Notes under the pieces: generated by a model | What the model was told of the DNA's origin: nothing | Databases searched by the model: none | The model's input: the letters and a program-made list of their open reading frames with translations, nothing else | Source of the DNA: Streptomyces hyaluromycini | GTDB lineage: Bacteria > Actinomycetota > Actinomycetes > Streptomycetales > Streptomycetaceae | Length of the DNA: 64,000 nt | Direction: 5' to 3' | NCBI RefSeq assembly: GCF_002217755.1 | Contig: NZ_BCFL01000024.1 | Coordinates: 1-64,000 of the forward strand | Translations under genes and position numbers: made by a program | Shown: positions 58,170 through 64,000 of the stretch, one piece after another | Numbering within the stretch: position 1 is the stretch's first letter | Layout: the number at the start of each line of letters is the position of its first letter

Positions 58170-59387
58170 GGCATCCCGCTCCACCGGGCAGCTCATGCAC
58201 CGCGGCCCACCCCTCCCCCGCCCCAGCTCACTCCCCGGGATCTCGATCACCTCGATGCCCTGCTTGCGCAGATGGGTGTTGGTGGTGGAGTTGCGTTCGT
58301 AGGCGACGACGACACCGGGTTCGACGGCGAGGACGTTGCAGCCGTCGTCCCACTGTTCGCGCTCGGCCGCGTGCACGTCCTGGGTGGCGGTCAGGACCCG
58401 GATCTCGCTGAGGCCGAGGGCGGCGGCGATCGCCCGGTGCATGTGCTCCGGCGGATGGTCGGTGACCTTGAGCTCCTTCTCGCCGGTGCCGGGTTCGATG
58501 GTGTACGAGCGGAGCATGCCGAGTCCGGCGTACTGGGTGAAGGTGTCGCCGTCGACCATCGTCATCACGGTGTCGAGGTGCATGAAGGCGCGCCGTTTCG
58601 GCATGTCCAGGGCGACGATGGTCTGCGCCGAGCCGGCCGCGAACAGCTTGTGCGCGAGCATCTCGACGGCCTGCGGGGTGGTGCGCTCGCTCATGCCGAT
58701 CAGGACCGCGCCGTTGCCGATCACCAGGACGTCACCGCCCTCGATGGTGGAGGGGTAGGCGGCCTGCCCCTCCGACCAGACGTGGAACGTTTCGCCACGG
58801 AAGAGGGGGTGGTGCCGGTAGATCGCCTCGAAGTGCACGGTCTCGCGCTGCCGGGCGGGCCAGCGCATGGCGTTGATGGAGACGCCGTCGTAGACCCAGG
58901 CGGAGGTGTCGCGGGTGAAGAGGTGGTTGGGGAGCGGTTCGAGGAGGAAGTCGTCGAGGTCCATGGCGTGGAAGCGGACCGAGGTGGGCTCCGCGTGGGC
59001 GGCCAGGAACTCCCGCTTGGTCATGCCGCCGACCAGCGCCTCGGCCAGCGCGCCCGCCGGCAGTTCCTCGAAGGCGGTGCGCAGGTGGTCGGTGGCGAGG
59101 GGGCCGTACTCCTTCTCGTCGAAGACCCGGTCCAGGACGAGGGTGCGGGCGGCCGGGATCCCCAGCGCCTCTTCGAGCAGGTCGCCGAAGAGATGGACGG
59201 CGACCCCGCGGTCGCGCAGCACGTCGGCGAACCCGTCGTGCTCGGCCCGGGCCCGGCGGACCCAGAGGACGTCGTCGAAGAGGAGGGCGTCCTTGTTGCT
59301 CGGGGTGAGCCTTTTGAGCTCCAGATCCGGCCGGTGCAGGATGACGCGGCGCAGCCGCCCGGCCTCGGAGTCGACGTGGAATCCCAT
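58164..59387 (-). CDS. arcA: arginine deiminase
   Basis: The 407-residue enzyme converts arginine to citrulline and ammonia. Conserved blocks are FHVDSEAGRLRRVILHRPDL, FTRDTSAWVYDGVSINAM, the catalytic IEGGDVLVIGNGAVLIGMSE and HLDTVMTMVDGDTF. The C-terminal active-site cysteine is Cys397 in GRGGPRCMSCP; a second Cys at 400 is also present. ATG 59387 (MGFHVDSEAG) fits the family better than 59420. It is upstream of arcB in the same direction, with 130 bases between. Confidence 0.95.
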   Translation of the reverse strand: MGFHVDSEAGRLRRVILHRPDLELKRLTPSNKDALLFDDVLWVRRARAEHDGFADVLRDRGVAVHLFGDLLEEALGIPAARTLVLDRVFDEKEYGPLATDHLRTAFEELPAGALAEALVGGMTKREFLAAHAEPTSVRFHAMDLDDFLLEPLPNHLFTRDTSAWVYDGVSINAMRWPARQRETVHFEAIYRHHPLFRGETFHVWSEGQAAYPSTIEGGDVLVIGNGAVLIGMSERTTPQAVEMLAHKLFAAGSAQTIVALDMPKRRAFMHLDTVMTMVDGDTFTQYAGLGMLRSYTIEPGTGEKELKVTDHPPEHMHRAIAAALGLSEIRVLTATQDVHAAEREQWDDGCNVLAVEPGVVVAYERNSTTNTHLRKQGIEVIEIPGSELGRGRGGPRCMSCPVERDAV

Positions 59388-59538
59388 GCCTCCATCCTGA
59401 CCATCGCGGACCGTCTTCACCCCCTGCCCGACCGTTTCTTGTCACGGCCGGCCGCCCGTCACTTCTTCTCGTCCTCTTGACGACAAACGGCGCGGGCGCG
59501 ATTATTGTCATGCTGACTCTAAATCGCGAGGGGGTTCC

Positions 59539-60639
59539 ATGGCCGACATCACCCGGCGCCTGGGCTGGCGGCATCTGCGCGGCGCGCCGACGGCGCACGT
59601 CAGACACCACCGGGGCGAGAAGCTGCTGCACGACGGCCCGGGGCTCAGCTTCTGGTTCCGCGCCCTGACCGCGGCCATCTCCGAGGTCCCGGTCGACGAC
59701 CGCGAGCTGGCGATGACCTTCCACGCCCGTACGGCCGACTTCCAGGACGTGTCGGTCCAGGCGACGGTCACCTACCGCGTCGGCGACCCGGCCGTCGCGG
59801 CCGCCCGCCTCGACTTCTCCATCGACCCGGACACCGGTGTCTGGCGCGGCACCCCCCTCGAACAGCTCGGCACCCTGCTCACGGAGACGGCCCAGCAGCA
59901 CGCGCTGGACACACTGGCCCGCACCCCGCTGGCGGAGGCGCTGGTCGACGGGGTGGCGGTGGCCCGGGACCGGATCGCGGCCGGCCTCGGAGCGGAGCCC
60001 CGCCTCCCCGCCACCGGCATCGAGGTGGTGGCCGTCCGGGTGATGGCGCTGCGGCCGGAGCCCGAGGTGGAGCGGGCGCTGCGCACCCCGGCCCGCGAGC
60101 GGATCCAGCAGGAGGCCGACCGGGCGACCTACGAGCGGCGCGCGGTGGCCGTCGAGCGGGAGCGGGCGATCGCCGAGAACGAGCTGGCGAGCCAGATCGA
60201 ACTGGCCCGCCGCGAGGAGCAGTTGGTCGACCAACGGGGCACCAACGCCCGCCGGGAGGCCGAGGAACACGCGGCGGCGGACGCGGTACGCGCGGCGGCG
60301 GAGGCGACCCGGACGGTGAAGCTGGCGGACGCCGAGGCGGCGCGCACGGTACGGCTGGCGGAGGCGGAGGCGGCCCGGTCCGTGAAGCTGGGCGAGGCCG
60401 AGGCGGCCCGGGCGGTCACGCTCGCGCGGGCCGAGGCCGCGGGGGCGCGGGAGGTCGGCGAGGCGCGGGCCGCGGCACAGGAGGCCTGGCTGCGGGTGCA
60501 CGGCGAGGCGGACGTGGCCACGCTGCACGCCCTCACCGGCACCCGGCTCGCCGAGAACCTGCCGCGCATAGACAGCGTGACCGTGTCGCCCGACGTGCTG
60601 ACCGGGCTGCTCGCCAGGCTGGGAGGGGAGCGGGAGTGA
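59539..60639 (+). CDS. SPFH/band-7 domain protein (366 aa)
   Basis: This is a cytosolic-looking SPFH protein. The band-7 domain (about 20-190) has VSVQATVTYRVGDPAVAAAR and LPATGIEVVAVRVMALRPEP. A long Ala/Glu/Arg coiled coil follows (EADRATYERRAVAVERERAI onward), with heptad-like (E)AARTVRLAEAE repeats. No N-terminal transmembrane segment is obvious, unlike flotillin. The stop overlaps the next gene's GTG by four bases, so the pair is co-translated. Such proteins scaffold membrane or enzyme assemblies; here the partner is an NAD-kinase-like protein. Confidence 0.85.
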   Translation: MADITRRLGWRHLRGAPTAHVRHHRGEKLLHDGPGLSFWFRALTAAISEVPVDDRELAMTFHARTADFQDVSVQATVTYRVGDPAVAAARLDFSIDPDTGVWRGTPLEQLGTLLTETAQQHALDTLARTPLAEALVDGVAVARDRIAAGLGAEPRLPATGIEVVAVRVMALRPEPEVERALRTPARERIQQEADRATYERRAVAVERERAIAENELASQIELARREEQLVDQRGTNARREAEEHAAADAVRAAAEATRTVKLADAEAARTVRLAEAEAARSVKLGEAEAARAVTLARAEAAGAREVGEARAAAQEAWLRVHGEADVATLHALTGTRLAENLPRIDSVTVSPDVLTGLLARLGGERE

Positions 60640-61547
60640 GCCTCGCGCCGCGGGCCGTGCTCGTCCACCGGACCACGGAGTACGAGGAGCTGGTGGCCCG
60701 GCACGGCACGCACGGCCAGGCCGCCTTCTTCCTCGCCTCCCGGGGCCGGGACATGGCCGAGGTCGCCGAACGGCACCGGCGCAGCCGGCGGGCGCTCGCG
60801 GAGGTGACCTCGGCGGTGCCGCTGGCCTGGCGCCAGGCCCGGGTGGAGCGGGCCGACCTGGACCGCTTCCTGTTCGCGCCCGAGGACGTGGTCGTGGTGG
60901 TCGGCCAGGACGGGCTGGTGGCGAACGTGGCCAAGTACCTGGACGGCCAGCCGGTGATCGGGATCGACACCGACCCGGGCCGCAATCCGGGGGTCCTGGT
61001 TCGGCACCGGCCGGAGCAGGCGGCCGTACTGCTGGCCTCGGTCACGGCAACGGCCGCGGCCGCGGCCACGGGGGCCGACGAGCTGACGATGGTCGAGGCG
61101 GTCGCCGACGACACGCAGCGGCTCGTGGCGCTCAACGAGATCTATCTGGGTACCGCCGGTCATCAGACCGCCCGATACCGCCTGGGCCTCGAGGACGACG
61201 GGGGTGTCGTCGAGGCCCAGGCCTCCTCCGGGGTGCTGGTGGGCACCGGCACGGGGGCCACCGGCTGGCTGCGCTCGGTGTGGCAGGAGCGTGGCGCCCG
61301 GCTGCCGTTGCCCGCCCCCACGGAGGACCGCCTCCTCTGGTTCGTCCGGGAGGCCTGGCCGTCGCCGGCGACCGGGACCTCCCTGGTCGCCGGCGAGCTG
61401 ACGGCCGCGGCGGCCCTGACCCTCACGGTCGAGTCGGACCGCCTGATCGCCTTCGGCGACGGCATCGAGACCGACGCCCTGGAACTGACCTGGGGGCAGA
61501 CGGTCCGGGTGGGGGCGTGCGGGCGGCGGCTCCGACTGGTCGGCTGA
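60636..61547 (+). CDS. NAD-kinase-like protein with altered GGDG motif
   Basis: The 303-residue protein has the ATP-NAD kinase fold: VVVVVGQDGLVANVAKYLDG (normally GGDGT, here GQDG at 90-93), GQPVIGIDTDPGRN in place of the NxG-x-LGF block, and SSGVLVGTGTGATGWLRSVW as the GTSTGSTAY-like motif at 203-213. The changed first motif may alter phosphoryl transfer. It could be a lipid- or sugar-type kinase or a non-catalytic sensor. It is translationally coupled to the SPFH gene, which is unusual for a true NAD kinase. Confidence 0.78.
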   Translation: MSLAPRAVLVHRTTEYEELVARHGTHGQAAFFLASRGRDMAEVAERHRRSRRALAEVTSAVPLAWRQARVERADLDRFLFAPEDVVVVVGQDGLVANVAKYLDGQPVIGIDTDPGRNPGVLVRHRPEQAAVLLASVTATAAAAATGADELTMVEAVADDTQRLVALNEIYLGTAGHQTARYRLGLEDDGGVVEAQASSGVLVGTGTGATGWLRSVWQERGARLPLPAPTEDRLLWFVREAWPSPATGTSLVAGELTAAAALTLTVESDRLIAFGDGIETDALELTWGQTVRVGACGRRLRLVG

Positions 61548-61571
61548 CCGGCCTGCCGGAGCCGGCGTCGT

Positions 61572-64000
61572 TCACAGCCGCGGGTCCACCGGCTCCGACT
61601 CCAGGGCCAGGACCCCGAAGACCGCCTCGTGCACGCGCCACAGCGGTTCGCCGTCCGCGAGGCGGTCCAGGGCCTCCAGGCCGAGGGCGTACTCGCGGAT
61701 CGCCAGGGACCGCTTGTGGTTGAGGAAGCGGCCCCGCAGGCGGGTGAGGTTGTCGGGGCGGGTGTACTCGGGGCCGTAGATGATCCGCAGGTACTCCCGG
61801 CCCCGGCACTTGATGCCGGGCTGGACCAGCCGGCCCTGCGGGTCGCGGACCACCGCGCCGGCCGGCTTGACGACCATGCCCTCGCCGCCCCGGCCGGTCA
61901 TCTCCAGCCACCAGTCGACGCCGGCCCGCACCGACTCCGGGTCGCCGGTGTCGACGTGCAGGCGGCGGGTGGTCTGCAGGAGACCCGTCGGGTCATGCTC
62001 CACCAGCCGGTCCAGGAGGGCGAGTTGCTCGTCGTGCGGGAGCGCGGCGAGGCTGCGGCCCTGGACCGCGAGGATCTGGAAGGGGGCCAGGCGCACCCCG
62101 TCCAGGCCCTCGGTGGGCCAGCAGTAGCGGCGGTAGGCGTCGGTGAACGCGGCCGCGTCGGCGGCGCGTTCGCGCTGCCGGGCCAGCAGACCGGTGACGT
62201 CGACGCCGCGGGCCGCCGCGCCCTCCAGGGCGGCCAGCGCGCCCGGGAAGACCGCGCCGGAGGCGGCGCCCACGGCCGCGTACTGGGTGCGCAGCAGGCC
62301 GGAGGCCTTGAGCGACCAGGGCAGCAGCTCGGCGTCCAACAGGAGCCAGTCGGTGGCGAGTTCGTCCCAGAGGCCGGCCGCGTCGACCGAGGCGCGGATC
62401 CGGCCGAGGATCTCCTCGGTCACCGACTCGTCGTCGAAGAACGGGCGTCCGGTGCGGGTGTAGAGGGAGCCGGTCGGGCCGGGCGGGACGCCGAAGCGCT
62501 TGTGCGCGACCTCCGTGTCCCGGCACACCAGTGCCACCGCCCGCGAGCCCATGTGCTTCTCCTCGCACACCACCCGGGCGACCCCGTCCGCGGCGTACTG
62601 GGCGAAGGCCTCCGCCGGGTGCTCCAGATAGCCCTCGACGTGCGAAGTGGCCGTCGGGGCCATGGTCGGCGGCAGGTACGGCAGCAGGCGCGGGTCGATC
62701 GCGAAGCGGCTCATCACCTCCAGGGCGGCCGCCGCGTTCGCCTCGCGGACCGCGATCCGGCCCTGGTGACGCGTCTCGACGACCCGTCGGCCGTGGACGT
62801 CCGCCAGGTCCAGCGGGCGTCCGTCCTGGCCGCCGGGCGCCTCGGTGTGCAGCGGGCGGGCCGGCTCGTACCAGACCTGCTCGGCCGGTACGTCGACCAG
62901 CTCCCGCTCCGGCCAGCGCAGCGCGGTGAGCTTGCCGCCGAAGACGGCGCCGGTGTCCAGGCAGATGGTGTTGTTCAGCCAGGTGGCCTCCGGGACCGGG
63001 GTGTGGCCGTAGACGACGGCGGCGCGGCCCCGGTAGTCCTCGGCCCACGGGTAGCGCACGGGCAGGCCGAACTCGTCGGTCTCGCCGGTGGTCTCGCCGT
63101 ACAGCGCGTGCGAGCGGACCCGGCCGGAGGTGCGGCCGTGGTACTTCTCGGGCAGCCCGGCGTGGCAGACGACCAGCTTCCCGCCGTCGAGGACGTAGTG
63201 GCTGACCAGTCCGTCGATGAACTCCCGTACCTGTGCCCGGAACTCCTCGCTCTCGCCGTCCATCTGGTCGATGGTCTCGGCGAGTCCGTGGGTGTGCTGG
63301 ACCTTGCGGCCCTTGAGGTATCGGCCGTACTTGTTCTCGTGGTTGCCGGGCACGCACAGGGCGTTGCCCGACCCGACCATCGACATCACGCGGCGCAGCA
63401 CGCCGGGGCTGTCGGGGCCGCGGTCGACGAGGTCGCCGACGAAGACCGCGGTACGGCCCTGCGGGTGGACGCCGTCCCGGTAGCCCAGCTTGGCGAGCAG
63501 GGAATCCAGTTCGCTCGCGCAGCCGTGGATGTCGCCGACGATGTCGAAGGGGCCGGTGAGGTGGGTCAGGTCGTTGAACCGCTTCTCGGTGACGACGGTC
63601 GCCGACTCGGCCTCCTCGACGCCGCGCAGGATGTGCACCTTGCGGAAGCCCTCGCGTTCCAGGTGCCTGACCGAGCGGCGCAGTTCGCGGATGTGGCGCT
63701 GGATGACCCGGCGCGGCATGTCGGCCCGGTCGGTGCGGGCCGCGTTGCGTTCGGCGCACACCTCCTCGGGCACGTCGAGGACGATGGCGATGGGCAGCAC
63801 GTCGTACTGCTTGGCCAGGTCGATCAGCTGGCGCCGGGACTCCTGCTGCACGCTGGTCGCGTCGACGACCGTGCGGCGGCCGGCGGCGAGCCGCTTGCCG
63901 GCGATGTAGTGCAGGACGTCGAATGCGTCCTTGGTCGCGCTCTGGTCGTTCTCGTCGTCGGAGACCAGGCCCCGGCAGAAGTCGGAGGAGATGATCTCGG
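61572..64000 (-). CDS. polynucleotide kinase-phosphatase (RNA repair), partial at right edge
   Basis: The frame is open to the window edge, so its N-terminus is missing. The 809 visible residues comprise part of the kinase domain (ending RVIQRHIRELRRSVRHLERE), a metallophosphatase with FDIVGDIHGCASELDSLL, VFVGDLVDRGPDSPGVL, VPGNHENKYGRYL, LVVCHAGLPEKYHGR and VVYGHTPVPEATWLN, and a ligase-like C-terminal domain with motif I VCEEKHMGSRAVALVC. This is the three-domain bacterial Pnkp that, with the methyltransferase Hen1, repairs tRNAs cut by ribotoxins. Hen1 should lie beyond the right edge. Confidence 0.93.
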   Translation of the reverse strand, partial: EIISSDFCRGLVSDDENDQSATKDAFDVLHYIAGKRLAAGRRTVVDATSVQQESRRQLIDLAKQYDVLPIAIVLDVPEEVCAERNAARTDRADMPRRVIQRHIRELRRSVRHLEREGFRKVHILRGVEEAESATVVTEKRFNDLTHLTGPFDIVGDIHGCASELDSLLAKLGYRDGVHPQGRTAVFVGDLVDRGPDSPGVLRRVMSMVGSGNALCVPGNHENKYGRYLKGRKVQHTHGLAETIDQMDGESEEFRAQVREFIDGLVSHYVLDGGKLVVCHAGLPEKYHGRTSGRVRSHALYGETTGETDEFGLPVRYPWAEDYRGRAAVVYGHTPVPEATWLNNTICLDTGAVFGGKLTALRWPERELVDVPAEQVWYEPARPLHTEAPGGQDGRPLDLADVHGRRVVETRHQGRIAVREANAAAALEVMSRFAIDPRLLPYLPPTMAPTATSHVEGYLEHPAEAFAQYAADGVARVVCEEKHMGSRAVALVCRDTEVAHKRFGVPPGPTGSLYTRTGRPFFDDESVTEEILGRIRASVDAAGLWDELATDWLLLDAELLPWSLKASGLLRTQYAAVGAASGAVFPGALAALEGAAARGVDVTGLLARQRERAADAAAFTDAYRRYCWPTEGLDGVRLAPFQILAVQGRSLAALPHDEQLALLDRLVEHDPTGLLQTTRRLHVDTGDPESVRAGVDWWLEMTGRGGEGMVVKPAGAVVRDPQGRLVQPGIKCRGREYLRIIYGPEYTRPDNLTRLRGRFLNHKRSLAIREYALGLEALDRLADGEPLWRVHEAVFGVLALESEPVDPRL

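Noticed and set aside
57801..59480. 559-residue plus-strand frame across the arc genes
   Set aside because: Antisense to arcB and arcA; valine/glycine/aspartate shadow composition.

Overview
The window is high-GC actinobacterial chromosome, most likely from a Streptomyces. The evidence is the strong G/C third-position bias, the many GTG/TTG starts with GGAGG-type ribosome sites, and the gene content: a 904-residue aconitase, an HTH-MurA fusion, AfsR/SARP, DUF5999, PaaX and LuxR regulators, a cysCDN operon, an arcA/arcB/permease cluster, and a Pnkp RNA-repair enzyme. From memory, acnA, the HTH-MurA gene and the arc cluster are near neighbours in S. coelicolor (SCO5999, SCO5998, about SCO5975-5977). 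If so, this is a core region split by several blocks of mobile and accessory DNA.

Layout. 1-10.4 kb is a patchwork of insertions and debris: a truncated msrA, the 5' half of an initiator tRNA, an IS5-type element that seems to carry a GNAT acetyltransferase, an intact IS630-type element inserted at the edge of that IS5 element, a Tn3 transposase fragment, and a recombinase / HTH / recombinase trio. 10.6-13.6 kb is core acnA with its terminator and promoter palindromes. 13.6-19.2 kb is a Tn7-like transposition module (TnsA, TnsB, TnsC, TniQ, TniQ) with three 31-bp-spaced end repeats; its TnsB and first TniQ are frameshifted. It is followed by a GNAT gene and a second, related end sequence at 20.46 kb. 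20.8-24.3 kb holds a GTPase with a tail-anchored partner and a divergent LuxR regulator. 24.3-25.85 kb is mostly decayed sequence. 25.9-27.5 kb is the HTH-MurA gene and its terminator.

27.48-38.49 kb is a possible island flanked by 22-bp near-identical direct repeats. It contains IS remnants, an SMI1/KNR4 gene and a recombinase remnant. Its centrepiece is a tight four-gene operon: alpha/beta hydrolase, a 1726-residue caspase-like/NACHT-like/WD40 protein, a PHP-family phosphoesterase, and a FolB-like aldolase. The combination suggests a regulated conflict or cell-death system and is the best candidate for something undescribed here. The WD40 gene contains a 484-bp exact internal duplication.

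38.99-44.7 kb is a catabolic operon (FAH-family hydrolase, enoyl-CoA hydratase, FAD/Fe-S 2-hydroxyacid dehydrogenase, phosphotriesterase-family hydrolase). 44.8-52 kb holds regulators and single genes: LacI next to a truncated iolG-like gene, a SARP with a 45-bp coding minisatellite, an alpha/beta hydrolase, a secreted-protein gene broken by a 202-bp MITE, DUF5999 and PaaX. 52.1-54.9 kb is the sulfate-activation operon cysC-cysD-cysN with a leader hairpin and a terminator. 55-59.4 kb contains an anti-sigma-type ATPase, an amino-acid permease, ornithine carbamoyltransferase and arginine deiminase. 59.5-64 kb has an SPFH protein coupled to an NAD-kinase-like protein, and a Pnkp gene that runs off the right edge.
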